DNA of 64,000 bases from Bacillus sp. Bos-x628 (GCF_040500475.1 NZ_CP159358.1:1798001-1862000); one strand, 5' to 3'. Shown: positions 8,477 through 17,285, counted from the stretch's first letter. Notes: generated by a model not told the origin, from the letters alone. Program-made: numbers and translations.

Positions 8477-9069
8477 TGATGGGATTAATCAAATTTATTT
8501 TCTACATTCACGGCAGCTTCTTCATATTGACTGATTTTATTCTCTGTGATGTGAACAATGTCTCCCATCACATCAATACCTGTCTGAAAACCTTCAATCA
8601 TGTTGTCAACGATGATTACATGATTTGCTGTTTGACTTAAGCGATACACCTAGGCTTGTAGTACCTGTTTTTGTCACACTCGCTCCTTTAGACGAATCAC
8701 ATTGTTTGCAATGATCGTTTCGGTGTCAAAACTGACTTCAATCACCACACCATAGCCATTGAAATTATAGATGGCACTTGCTGCTCCGCCCCTGATAATA
8801 TTGTATCGAGTCTGGATATTCAGCGATTCCTAGAGGTTTGTTGCACTTTCTCCATATCCTTCGATAACAATCCCCATTCTCGGCTCTGCTCCATCCACAC
8901 CGGCTTTTTCAAGCAAACCGTTCTCGACAATCCCTCCGTCGCAACCTGTAATTGATATATTATGACGTCTTGATTCAGTAATGGTACAGCCCAAGATGTG
9001 AATAAAGGTGGCAGGCGAGTATGTTTCAATACTTGTATCATCCACAATTCCTCTAGTCATCCAATTCAT
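8477..9069 (-). pseudogene. yclG: Decayed right-handed beta-helix protein (YclG-like)
   Basis: The longest open piece (9069-8830) encodes beta-helix-like rungs: FIHILGCTITESRRHNISIT and GGIVENGLLEKAGVDG. Past an in-frame TAG (8830-8832) the same frame goes on with rung-like sequence (TRYNIIRGGAASAIYNF, ETIIANNVIRL) to a TGA, and a further stretch in another frame reads NMIEGFQTGIDVMGDIVHIT. There is no ribosome site before the first ATG and the N-terminal half is missing. In B. subtilis yclG, a pectin-lyase-like gene, stands between yclF and the yclJK side, the same position. The rest of the gap (9070-9219) holds nothing recognisable. Confidence 0.65.
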
Positions 9070-9219
9070 GTAAAGGAGATTAGCTTATACAATAGATTAA
9101 ATTTTATATAAATGTTTCCAAGATTGTATTCTCGACATTTTCACGTGAATCAATTTTCAAACTTTTTGAGTCTTTACTCCTATTGAACTAACATTTTCCT
9201 GATTTAGAATAGTTTTATA

Positions 9220-9248
9220 TTGACACAAGAACTATACAAGAATATTAT
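9220..9248 (+). promoter_or_regulatory. SigA promoter of the peptide transporter gene
   Basis: Consensus TTGACA at 9220-9225 is 17 nt from TATTAT at 9243-9248. The transcript would begin near 9255 with a leader of about 30 nt before the ATG at 9286. Confidence 0.75.
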
Positions 9249-9285
9249 TTTTCTCATATCTCTTTTTTAAGAAAGGATTTATGCC

Positions 9286-10779
9286 ATGTCTACAATTGAC
9301 CACGATAAAATTGTTAAAAGTGTTCCTCAAAAAGGGTTTTTCGGACATCCTAAAGGCCTTTATACACTGTTTTTCACTGAGTTTTGGGAGCGTTTTTCTT
9401 ATTATGGCATGCGTGCACTGCTTATTTATTACATGTACACAGAGGTGACAAAAGGCGGGCTTGGCTTTGACCAAACAACAGCCAACTCGATCATGTCTGT
9501 CTACGGTGCCCTTGTCTATATGTCAGGAATTATTGGCGGATGGCTCGCTGATCGGGTGTTCGGTTCGTCTAGCACGGTCTTTTATGGCGGGGTTTTCATT
9601 ATGCTTGGTCATATCATTTTGGCTTTGCCAAGCGGGGTAACAGCGCTCTTTATTAGTATGGGGCTAATTATTATTGGAACAGGTCTTCTTAAACCTAACG
9701 TCTCAAACATTGTCGGAGATTTGTATACAAAAACGGACCCTCGCAGGGATTCTGGGTTTAGCATTTTCTACATGGGCATTAACATGGGTGGTTTTATTGC
9801 GCCGTTAATTGTCGGAACAATCGGTCAAAAAGTGAATTTCCATCTTGGCTTCTCACTTGCTGCCGTTGGTATGCTTGTTGGTTTGATTACCTTTGTGATT
9901 ACGAAAAAGCCAAACCTAGGTCTGGCCGGCACATATGTAACAAACCCGCTTTCAGCAACTGAACGCAAGAACATCAAAATCTTTGGAACAGTGACTGTGG
10001 TTGTGCTAGCAGTTTTCACTATTTTAGGCATTCAATCCGGATACATCACCATCAACCTATTTACTTGGTTTGTCAGTGTGCTTGGTGTCATCATTCCAAT
10101 TGTGTATTTTATTATCATGTATTTCAGTAAAAAGACAAGTAAAGTGGAGCAATCTAGGGTATTAGCTTATATTCCTTTGTTCCTTGCTGCTGTCATGTTC
10201 TGGGCTATTCAAGAACAAGGCTCAAACATTTTAGCCACATATGCGGATCAACGAACAAACTTGCATTTCCTTGGAATGACACTGGCACCTTCTTGGTTCC
10301 AATCGCTGAACCCGATTTTTATTGTGTTGCTTTCCCCTGTATTTGCCTGGTTATGGGTCAGACTTGGAAAGAAACAACCATCAATCCCTATTAAATTCTC
10401 AATTGGTCTTCTGTTTGCAGGCTTATCTTTTCTGATTATGATCATTCCTGCCAATATGTCTAGTCCAAACACACTTGTGAGTCCATTATGGCTTGTCCTT
10501 AGCTTCTTCCTTGTCGTCATTGGAGAGCTATGTTTGTCACCAGTTGGACTTTCAGCAACGGCAAAGCTTGCACCTGCTGCCTTCTCAGCACAGACTATGA
10601 GCCTTTGGTTCCTTTCAAATGCCATGGCACAGGCGATCAATGCGCAAGTGGTTAAACTTTTTGGTAAAGTGCCAGATACCATCTATTTCGGCATTATCGG
10701 CTTGATCGCAATGATTCTATGCGTCGTGATGATTGTTCTTTCACCGGTGATTAAGAAAGCGATGAAAGGCATTTATTAA
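9286..10779 (+). CDS. yclF: Proton-dependent di/tripeptide transporter (POT/PTR2 family)
   Basis: 497-residue membrane protein with about 14 hydrophobic helices. The POT signature is clear in the first helix: FFTEFWERFSYYGMRALL, holding the ExxERFxYY proton and peptide-binding motif. A second family motif region follows at FYMGINMGGFIAPLIVG (the PTR2 FYxxINxG signature, about residue 165). ATG at 9286 follows AAGAAAGGA. It imports small peptides by proton symport at the cytoplasmic membrane. The gene stands alone behind its own strong promoter, and its place beside yclG and yclJK matches B. subtilis yclF (dtpT-like). Confidence 0.9.
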   Translation: MSTIDHDKIVKSVPQKGFFGHPKGLYTLFFTEFWERFSYYGMRALLIYYMYTEVTKGGLGFDQTTANSIMSVYGALVYMSGIIGGWLADRVFGSSSTVFYGGVFIMLGHIILALPSGVTALFISMGLIIIGTGLLKPNVSNIVGDLYTKTDPRRDSGFSIFYMGINMGGFIAPLIVGTIGQKVNFHLGFSLAAVGMLVGLITFVITKKPNLGLAGTYVTNPLSATERKNIKIFGTVTVVVLAVFTILGIQSGYITINLFTWFVSVLGVIIPIVYFIIMYFSKKTSKVEQSRVLAYIPLFLAAVMFWAIQEQGSNILATYADQRTNLHFLGMTLAPSWFQSLNPIFIVLLSPVFAWLWVRLGKKQPSIPIKFSIGLLFAGLSFLIMIIPANMSSPNTLVSPLWLVLSFFLVVIGELCLSPVGLSATAKLAPAAFSAQTMSLWFLSNAMAQAINAQVVKLFGKVPDTIYFGIIGLIAMILCVVMIVLSPVIKKAMKGIY

Positions 10780-10800
10780 ATAACAAAAAAGGCTCTGGAA

Positions 10801-11114
10801 CTGACCCATAAAGTGAGACAAAGAAAACACCTTTAAGTTGAAATGAGGTATTAGCATACCTGAAAACAATTTAGAGGTGTTTTTGTATGGGAACAAGAGT
10901 CAGTTACCCAGCAAATGTAAAAGAAGCGTCTGTACAAATGACGTTTAGCAAGCACTCCAACTAAAGAAATCACGGACAAGATAGGCATTATGAATCCAAC
11001 ACAAGTGAAAAAATTGGACGAAATTGAAATGAAACAACCAGTCACCGAAAGCGTTTCGGCAACTGGCTGTTCCATAAAGGTTGTTTTGATCCCCGTCTCA
11101 AAATTTTGGGTCAG
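10801..11114. mobile_element. Decayed IS3-like element remnant, 314 bp
   Basis: Imperfect inverted ends bound it: CTGACCCATAAAGTGAGAC (10801-10819) and, inverted, CTGACCCAAAATTTTGAGAC (11114-11095). Inside, an ATG at 10887 behind TTAGAGGTG opens GTRVSYPANVKEASVQM, which resembles the start of an IS3-family OrfA helix-turn-helix. After a frameshift the frame continues as PTKEITDKIGIMNPTQVKK, the second half of that motif, and then breaks up. No orfB/integrase core remains, so the copy cannot move itself. No clear target duplication was found. Confidence 0.6.
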
Positions 11115-11137
11115 TCACATGTAAGGGGCGATTTTAT

Positions 11138-11443
11138 TTAATTAGTTTTTATACTACTTAGAAAAGTGCTTCTGTTCTCTGTGACAGTTGTCAGCATAGT
11201 AGCATTATCTTTAAGCCTTTGTACTAATGCTTCTTTTGCTTTCCCTTCAAATGAACAAAGTAAAGCAACGTATACTTCAGCTATAACCTGTTGTGATGAA
11301 GAAAAATCTGTTGCGTTTTTTGTGTCTTCTTTTAGATTCTGACAATGAGTTTTTAAACTTGCACCCACAATGTTTTTTAATTCCTCATTCTGTTGTAATC
11401 GTCTGTAAAACTCATCTGCATCCATATTAACTCCATATGGCAA
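11138..11443 (-). CDS. Small helical protein coupled to the lipase gene
   Basis: 101 residues, predicted mostly alpha-helical, no signal peptide and no membrane helix. The start is TTG at 11443, 7 nt after AAGGAGG; that ribosome site directly follows the lipase stop codon (12-nt gap), so the two are translationally coupled. Size and helical character, and its place next to a lipase with a helical C-terminal region, recall the small partner proteins of the staphylococcal type VII lipase TslA. No WXG signature is visible, so that role is an inference from context. I do not recognise the sequence itself. Confidence 0.6.
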   Translation of the reverse strand: MPYGVNMDADEFYRRLQQNEELKNIVGASLKTHCQNLKEDTKNATDFSSSQQVIAEVYVALLCSFEGKAKEALVQRLKDNATMLTTVTENRSTFLSSIKTN

Positions 11444-11455
11444 TTGAAATCCTCC

Positions 11456-12874
11456 TTACAACCGTAACCATCTTGCTAATTCATTATCCTTATCTTTTAA
11501 ATCCTCCGCCATTTTAACTATAAACTCACTAATATCCTCTAAATCTCTAATCAAATAATGTAGAGCAGCCTCAGTTTGATACTGTTCTTCTGAATCATAA
11601 AATGCTGCCCCATCTTTCACATAAGGCGCGTGATACAATACAGCTTTATCAACATCACTTGGATCTAAATCCTTGAATTCTCCTAATCTCTTTCCGCAAA
11701 TAGATTTCACGTCATAAACCATTTTGTTGTGATCATGAGGGAATCGTTCAATGACTTGTTTCTTTGTTTTTAAGTCTTCGATAGCTGCCTGCAATCGATG
11801 AGCCAATTCTTTTGCATACTTTTCATCAACTTTAATGGTCTGTCCATTCATACCTGAGAAAGATGAAAAAGATTCAATATTTTGATTATAAACCCCGTTG
11901 CTTCCATCAACGCTTTTAATTTTACCATTCTGATCGAATTGAAAATTTGAGTCACTTAAACTGTGAGTATCAGGATTTTTTGCAAATGCTTGGCCATAAA
12001 ATGTTGTCATTAGACTGGTTAAAACACCAGGAACACCGAGCGACATATTAAGCCGATTTGCACGATCCTGACGTGCAATACTTGGATCTTTCGTGTATAT
12101 AGTTGTTCCGTTATGTCTGTCGTAGTCTAAAAACCAGCCAGCCCCCACCATATCATCAGGATTAATGATTGCTTTGTGATATAGATCAAATTCGCCGTTT
12201 CTTATTCTCTTTTGGGTCTCTTCATCATGCAGTTTAACAATGGAAGGGTTGTTAAAAGCTACACTGTAAACATTATTATTTACACCAGCGTACTCGGCAT
12301 CTGCTCCACCAAGTGAGTGACCCGTTGTCGAAATGACTGTGTTCGTGCCAGCATACTTTTTCACTTCATTAGCGACGAGCTTATCACCTTGATCAAATTG
12401 AGATGTCTTAGTGACAATTTTGTATTCTCCACTTTTCATCAACATGGCTTGTTCCATGCTACCGTTATACGTAGTAATGGCTTTAGAGTCTATGGACGCA
12501 TCTTTTTTCATGATGTATTTGACTTGCTTTTTCGGATCGAATCCCATGACTACATTACCGCCATCTGCACTGATTATGTCAGCTTTTAATTGCTCTTGAT
12601 TTGTTCCTTGAAATCCCACGACAACATTTTCAGGTTCTTTAGGTTTTACCCATTTACCCTCTTTTTTCTTGGCTTGTACAAAGACGTACACATCTAACCC
12701 TGTATCTGGGTCTTTTTTGATTTTATCTACATAAAAAGCTTTCCTTTTATCCTCAGTTATTAAGGGTTTTTTATCTGTATTCGCTCGTTTAAGCTCCTTA
12801 CCTCTATAGGTGACAGAACTTAAATAAAAATAAATTTCATCAGATAGATTAGGAATGTTATATTTTTCACTCAT
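11456..12874 (-). CDS. Class-3-type lipase domain protein, putative secreted toxin effector
   Basis: 472 residues. The N-terminal two thirds is an alpha/beta-hydrolase of the Lipase-3 type: VVVGFQGTN (oxyanion region, about residue 85) and the nucleophile elbow STTGHSLGGADAEYAG (about 195, GHSLGG). A candidate catalytic Asp lies in KAIINPDDMVG and a His in the DYDRHNGTT region. The last 130 residues are charged and helical (KELAHRLQAAIEDLKTKKQ). No Sec signal is seen. N-terminal lipase plus C-terminal helical segment is the 'reverse' layout described for the type VII-secreted lipase TslA, and DUF1433-like genes lie divergently next to it. Start ATG 12874 follows AGGGG; an ATG two codons upstream is possible. 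Membrane phospholipid as target is inference; an ordinary intracellular lipase is the alternative. Confidence 0.7.
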   Translation of the reverse strand: MSEKYNIPNLSDEIYFYLSSVTYRGKELKRANTDKKPLITEDKRKAFYVDKIKKDPDTGLDVYVFVQAKKKEGKWVKPKEPENVVVGFQGTNQEQLKADIISADGGNVVMGFDPKKQVKYIMKKDASIDSKAITTYNGSMEQAMLMKSGEYKIVTKTSQFDQGDKLVANEVKKYAGTNTVISTTGHSLGGADAEYAGVNNNVYSVAFNNPSIVKLHDEETQKRIRNGEFDLYHKAIINPDDMVGAGWFLDYDRHNGTTIYTKDPSIARQDRANRLNMSLGVPGVLTSLMTTFYGQAFAKNPDTHSLSDSNFQFDQNGKIKSVDGSNGVYNQNIESFSSFSGMNGQTIKVDEKYAKELAHRLQAAIEDLKTKKQVIERFPHDHNKMVYDVKSICGKRLGEFKDLDPSDVDKAVLYHAPYVKDGAAFYDSEEQYQTEAALHYLIRDLEDISEFIVKMAEDLKDKDNELARWLRL

Positions 12875-12924
12875 GTACATAGCCCCTGCCCTATTGTAAA
12901 ATAAAAGGTGGAAAGGATGGTTTT

Positions 12925-13290
12925 ATGAAGAAACCAATAATTACCTTAATTATAACAATTGTTATTTTAACACTTGGGGGGCTATATATGAAACATAAAT
13001 ATGATGAAAATCGGGAAGTGGAAGCAAAAGCCCAAGAAGTTAAGTTATTTGAGAAAGCAAAAAAAAGAATGAATGATTATCTTAAAGCTAACTATAGTAA
13101 TGTTAATCCAATTAACTTTTCAAATGATTACGAAATAGATCCATTGGGTGGAATTTCAGTGGAAGGTACCTACGGAGAAAAGAAAGAACATTTCTGGGGG
13201 CTATATGATCACAGCAATAATAAAATAGGCTTGACTAGAATTGATGCTGAACCAAAACCTGGATGCGAAGATAAAGTATGTGAGTATTGA
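12925..13290 (+). CDS. DUF1433-like membrane-anchored small protein, copy 1
   Basis: 121 residues: an N-terminal membrane helix (about 5-23, IITLIITIVILTLGGLYM) without a lipobox cysteine, then an extracytoplasmic domain KAKKRMNDYLKANYSNVNP and DYEIDPLGGISVEGTY, patterns I associate with DUF1433. It ends GCEDKVCEY. The ATG follows GGAAAGGATGG. It is transcribed divergently from the lipase with only 50 nt between start codons, so promoters must overlap coding sequence. A membrane protein guarding the outer face against a secreted lipase (immunity) is the natural reading, unproven. Confidence 0.65.
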   Translation: MKKPIITLIITIVILTLGGLYMKHKYDENREVEAKAQEVKLFEKAKKRMNDYLKANYSNVNPINFSNDYEIDPLGGISVEGTYGEKKEHFWGLYDHSNNKIGLTRIDAEPKPGCEDKVCEY

Positions 13291-13463
13291 GTATACATCC
13301 CCTCTACACTATGGTGAAGGGTCTTTATGCTTTCTCCATACCTTATCAAGAATAAATGCCACAAGTATCAAAACAATTGAAAGAAACATCTTCTCCACAG
13401 TTAATTCAATGCTAAACAAAATATATGAATCCACTCTTATTTTACTGCCAAAAGGATGATTTA

Positions 13464-13832
13464 ATGAAAAAAAAAAACATAATTATACTTACTACTCTGA
13501 CTCTTATAACACTTGCAGGACTTTACATGAAGGAACAACACGACAACAAAATGGAAGCGCAAGAAACTCAGAAAAAGGAAGAATTGTACTCTTTGGCTAA
13601 AAAAAGAATGACTGACTTTATTAAAACAAACTATAAAGAGATTGAACGAATTGATTACACTAATGATTATGAGGTAAACCCAATGGGCGGCATTGAAATT
13701 AATGGTTATCTCAATGGAAATGTAAAAAAAGAAATATGGGGAATCTATGATAAAGGTAATAACAAAATTATATCTTTCACTGTGGATGCAATCGAAAAGC
13801 CTGAGTGTGAAGACAAAATATGTGAGTATTAA
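13464..13832 (+). CDS. DUF1433-like membrane-anchored small protein, copy 2
   Basis: 122 residues, a clear paralogue of the preceding gene: the same membrane helix plus YMKEQHDNK, AKKRMTDFIKTNYKEIERI, DYEVNPMGGIEINGYL and a C-terminus CEDKICEY. ATG 13464 follows AAAGGATGATTT, the same leader as copy 1 (AAAGGATGGTTTT), so the duplication included the ribosome site. 173 nt of AT-rich DNA separate the copies. Families of tandem variants are usual for immunity genes facing polymorphic toxins. Confidence 0.65.
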   Translation: MKKKNIIILTTLTLITLAGLYMKEQHDNKMEAQETQKKEELYSLAKKRMTDFIKTNYKEIERIDYTNDYEVNPMGGIEINGYLNGNVKKEIWGIYDKGNNKIISFTVDAIEKPECEDKICEY

Positions 13833-13914
13833 AAAACACTCATTCACATTTTTTGGTAACTAATCCTTTTTTACCCATTTATCATTGACTTGAACAACAT
13901 CATTTTTCAATAAT

Positions 13915-13961
13915 ACCAAAAAGAACACCTTTGACATTTAGTGTTATGTCAAAGGTGTTCT
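13915..13961 (-). terminator. Terminator of the amino acid permease gene
   Basis: A perfect 16-bp stem (13922-13937 with 13946-13961) encloses an 8-nt loop. On the minus strand it is followed directly by TTTTTGG, placing a U-run after the hairpin about 60 nt past the permease stop codon. Confidence 0.75.
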
Positions 13962-14020
13962 AGAGTGTCTCATAATTTTAGGTTCGTCTAATTAGGCTAT
14001 ATTAAATTTTCTTTATTAGT

Positions 14021-15457
14021 TTAAAATCTGATCTCTTCATCTCCGCGTATTTGTAGCTTGAGCGGTTCACTTTTCGGCTGATGTTTTTTGATATAGCAAT
14101 GATAGACGACATAACCAATGATCATCAGCGGTACGCCGACATATAAGCCGATGCGCTGCTCTGGATCAAAGGCAAGGCTGATTAAAACAATTGTGTTAAG
14201 CGTGATCGCAATGATCGGCAGAAACGGATAAAGCGGTGTTTTAAATTTTAAATTTTCTAGCTTTCCGCCTGCTTTCAGGTACTTTCTGCGGAAGAGCAGT
14301 TGAGATAATGTGATTGTAATCCAGCCAGCTTGTGCACTCATACCGGCAATTGAAACAATCCATACAAATACGGTTTCCTCTGCAAAGAAACCAGATAACA
14401 ATGAAATGCCCGTAAATAAGAATGTGAGAAGCAACGCATTCATCGGGATACCGCGCTGATTGACTCGTTTGAAGATCTTTCCTGCCATTCCTTCCTTCGA
14501 TAAGGAGTATAGCATTCTCGTCGACGCATACAACCCAGAGTTCGCAACAGATAATAAAGCAATTAAAATGACAAAGTTCATAATGTCGGCTGCAAAAGGT
14601 AACCCAATTCGCGAAAATACCGTCACAAACGGACTTTCTAACACACTGGCTTCCTTCCATGGGACCATGCCGGCTAAAACGAAGACAGATAAAACGAAAA
14701 AGACGAGCGTCCGCCAAACCGTCTGATGAATGGAGCGTGGTACAGTTTTCTCAGGATTCTCACTCTCTCCTGCGGCTATCCCAATGAGCTCCGTTCCCTG
14801 AAAAGCAAAGTTTACCGTAATCATCGTGACCACAACAGCTAGGAACCCATTTGGAAATAAACCATCACTCATAAAATGGCTAAAATAAGGCGCTGGCTCT
14901 CCGCCAGTCGTTTGAATCAAACCAAACATTGCCGCTCCACCAAGTCCAATAAATAATAAGATGGCTACGATCTTAATCGTCGAAAAGAAAAACTCCGACT
15001 CCCCGAACGCTTTAGCAGAACTAGCATTTAATAAGAAAAGAAATAGCCCAAATACGAAACACCAAATCCACACATCCACATGCGGGAACCATCGCTTCAT
15101 AAGCTGTCCTGCAGATAAAAATTCTAGCGCTACTGTCGCCGCCCAGCCAAGCCAATAAATCCACCCTACAGCGAATCCAGCCGCTGGACTCACAAATTTT
15201 GTCGCATACGTATGAAACGAACCCGATACAGGGAGTGCGACTGACAGCTCACCAAGACAAAGCATGGTTAAATACATAATTAATCCGCCCACAATATAAG
15301 AAAGAACGGCTCCGACTGGACCTGCTTGTCCAATTGTAAAACCAGTTCCTAAGAAAAAGCCTGTCCCAATGACACCGCCAAGTGAAATCATAAATAAATG
15401 GCGGGAGGTCATCGCCCTTTTCAATTGTTCCGGCTGATTTTGTCCAACATCCACCAT
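14021..15457 (-). CDS. Amino acid permease, RocE/RocC-like (APC superfamily)
   Basis: 478 residues with about 12 membrane helices. The APC signature in helix 1 is SRHLFMISLGGVIGTGFFLG; further conserved segments are GPVGAVLSYIVGG, VNFAFQGTELIGIAAGESENP (helix 6) and ADIMNFVILIALLSVANSGLYAS. The whole chain resembles remembered B. subtilis RocE/RocC, arginine/ornithine permeases, including the tail FKTPLYPFLPIIAITLNTIVLISLAFDPEQR cut short here. ATG 15457 follows AGAAGGAGGG with 6-nt spacing. I do not see a SigL-type -24/-12 site upstream, so regulation may differ from rocE, and the true substrate is uncertain. Confidence 0.78.
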   Translation of the reverse strand: MVDVGQNQPEQLKRAMTSRHLFMISLGGVIGTGFFLGTGFTIGQAGPVGAVLSYIVGGLIMYLTMLCLGELSVALPVSGSFHTYATKFVSPAAGFAVGWIYWLGWAATVALEFLSAGQLMKRWFPHVDVWIWCFVFGLFLFLLNASSAKAFGESEFFFSTIKIVAILLFIGLGGAAMFGLIQTTGGEPAPYFSHFMSDGLFPNGFLAVVVTMITVNFAFQGTELIGIAAGESENPEKTVPRSIHQTVWRTLVFFVLSVFVLAGMVPWKEASVLESPFVTVFSRIGLPFAADIMNFVILIALLSVANSGLYASTRMLYSLSKEGMAGKIFKRVNQRGIPMNALLLTFLFTGISLLSGFFAEETVFVWIVSIAGMSAQAGWITITLSQLLFRRKYLKAGGKLENLKFKTPLYPFLPIIAITLNTIVLISLAFDPEQRIGLYVGVPLMIIGYVVYHCYIKKHQPKSEPLKLQIRGDEEIRF

Positions 15458-15778
15458 AATGCCCTCCTTCTTCTAAGATGCTCTAGTATCAAAACATGTC
15501 TCCATGGATTCATTCCAATTTCAAAACAACCTATTAATTATACATCTTTTATAATAAATATGCTTCCTTCTATGGTCACTGAATCAAATTCTTTATTTTA
15601 ATAATGTTCAAACAAATGAAAAAATGAGGACTTTCAAGACAGATCAAGTTTGAAAGAAATGGGTTTCGGGCATAAAGTTGAAGAGATTCGCTCAAGATAA
15701 TTTCAAATGCTTTACTTTTAGGTTGCTTCTCTGTAAGATCATATGTTGTAAATACCAACAAGAAAAGTGGGGAATAAA
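15458..15778. promoter_or_regulatory. Divergent intergenic region, permease / tcyABC
   Basis: 321 nt, AT-rich. For tcyA the best promoter is TTTACT (15711-15716), 17 nt, TAAGAT (15734-15739), only a moderate match. On the minus strand a TATAAT occurs about 80 nt before the permease ATG but no convincing -35. An inverted repeat CTTTCAA (15631-15637) / TTGAAAG (15650-15656) is a possible operator. No gene or riboswitch fold was recognised. Confidence 0.3.
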
Positions 15779-16594
15779 ATGAAGAAAATATTCTTTGCCA
15801 TTATGTTAGGCGCTTGCTTTGCACTTATCACTGCATGTGGATCTCATGCAAATGACAACACGAATAAACAATCTGCGTCTAAAGAATCAGGTGACCTTTG
15901 GAAATCCATTCAGGATAAAGGCGTATTAACCATTGGAACAGAAGGTACTTACGCTCCTTTCACATTCCATGACAAAAAGACAGATAAATTGACTGGCTAT
16001 GATGTTGAAGTCATTACAGAAGTCGCAAAACGCCTTGACTTAAAACCAGAATTCAAAGAAACACAATGGGACAGCATGTTTGCCGGGCTAAATTCGAAAC
16101 GTTTTGATGTGGTTGCGAACCAAGTTGGTAAAACTGGACGCGAAAATCAATATGACTTCTCTGATAAATACACAACGTCTCAAGCGGTTGTTGTGACAAA
16201 ATCAGATAACAATGACATTCAAAAGCTATCTGATGTCAAAGGGAAGAAAGCTGCACAATCTTTAACAAGTAACTACAATAAGCTTGCAACTGATGCAGGC
16301 GCTAAGATTGAAGGCGTTGAAGGTCTGGCACAATCCATTCAATTGATTCAGCAAGGACGTGCTGATCTCACGTTTAATGACAAACTTGCTGTGTTGAATT
16401 ACTTGAAAACAAGCGGAAATAAAAACCTAAAAATTGCTTTCGAAACAGGAGATCCTCAGGAAACATATTTTGCCTTCAGAAAAGGCAGCGGCGAAGTCGT
16501 TGATAAAGTGAACAGTGCTTTAAAAGAAATGAAGAAAGACGGTACACTAGCAAAGATTTCAAAGAAATGGTTTGGTGAAGATGTTACAAAATAA
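15779..16594 (+). CDS. tcyA: Cystine ABC transporter substrate-binding lipoprotein
   Basis: 271 residues. Lipoprotein signal peptide with lipobox LITAC, so the mature protein is anchored by Cys at about residue 20 on the outer membrane face. The periplasmic-binding fold of the polar amino acid family is evident: VLTIGTEGTYAPFTFHD, LTGYDVEVITEVAKRL, FDVVANQVGKT, LTFNDKLAVLNYL. It matches remembered B. subtilis TcyA closely. ATG 15779 is preferred over the GTG at 15767 because GGGGA lies before it and the shorter form starts with a normal signal peptide. First gene of tcyABC; overlaps tcyB by 14 nt. Confidence 0.92.
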   Translation: MKKIFFAIMLGACFALITACGSHANDNTNKQSASKESGDLWKSIQDKGVLTIGTEGTYAPFTFHDKKTDKLTGYDVEVITEVAKRLDLKPEFKETQWDSMFAGLNSKRFDVVANQVGKTGRENQYDFSDKYTTSQAVVVTKSDNNDIQKLSDVKGKKAAQSLTSNYNKLATDAGAKIEGVEGLAQSIQLIQQGRADLTFNDKLAVLNYLKTSGNKNLKIAFETGDPQETYFAFRKGSGEVVDKVNSALKEMKKDGTLAKISKKWFGEDVTK

Positions 16595-17273
16595 TATCCT
16601 GGGGGTCGTCATTCCGTGGGATCTTCTTCAGCAATCTTTTTGGCCAATGATGACACAGGGAATTGATTATACAATTCCCTTGGCCATCATTGCCTTTATT
16701 ATTGGTCTTTTTATTGCGCTTGTGACAGCCCTTGCTAGAATGTCTAAGATCAAAGTGCTCAGATGGATTTTCTCTATTTATGTGTCGGCTGTTCGTGGAA
16801 CACCGCTTTTTGTGCAATTGTTCATTATTTTCTATTTCTTTCCGACATTCAATATTACAATTGATCCATTTCCAAGTGCCATTATTGCTTTTTCATTAAA
16901 TGTAGGCGCGTATGCTTCGGAGATTATTCGTGCATCTGTGCTTTCTGTTCCAAAAGGACAATGGGAAGCTGGTTATTCCATTGGGATGACCCATCGCAAA
17001 ACGCTCGTCCGTGTCATTTTGCCGCAGGCAGTGCGTGTGTCGATTCCACCGCTATCTAATTCATTTATTAGCTTAGTAAAGGATACGTCCCTTGCATCGC
17101 AAATTCTAGTCGCAGAGCTTTTCCGTAAATCACAGGAAATCGCCGCGGCGAACTTGGATCAAATTTTGTTCATTTATATGGAAGCAGCCCTGATCTATTG
17201 GATATTCTGCTTCATTCTATCGCTCGTTCAGCACCAAATTGAAAAACGACTTGATCGTTATGTCGCAAGGTAA
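16581..17273 (+). CDS. tcyB: Cystine ABC transporter permease
   Basis: 230 residues, about five membrane helices of the His/Glu/Gln/Arg ABC permease type. The EAA loop that docks the ATPase is GQWEAGYSIGMTHRKTLVRV, followed by ILPQAVRVSIPPLSN. The ATG at 16581 lies inside the end of tcyA (14-nt overlap), giving translational coupling; the usual ribosome site is weak (GGTG). Closely like TcyB of B. subtilis. Confidence 0.92.
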   Translation: MLQNNILGVVIPWDLLQQSFWPMMTQGIDYTIPLAIIAFIIGLFIALVTALARMSKIKVLRWIFSIYVSAVRGTPLFVQLFIIFYFFPTFNITIDPFPSAIIAFSLNVGAYASEIIRASVLSVPKGQWEAGYSIGMTHRKTLVRVILPQAVRVSIPPLSNSFISLVKDTSLASQILVAELFRKSQEIAAANLDQILFIYMEAALIYWIFCFILSLVQHQIEKRLDRYVAR

Positions 17274-17285
17274 GGAGGGAACGAC

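Noticed and set aside
13241..13459. 72-residue ORF between the two DUF1433-like genes
   Set aside because: It overlaps the end of copy 1, has no ribosome site, and its composition is that of AT-rich spacer.
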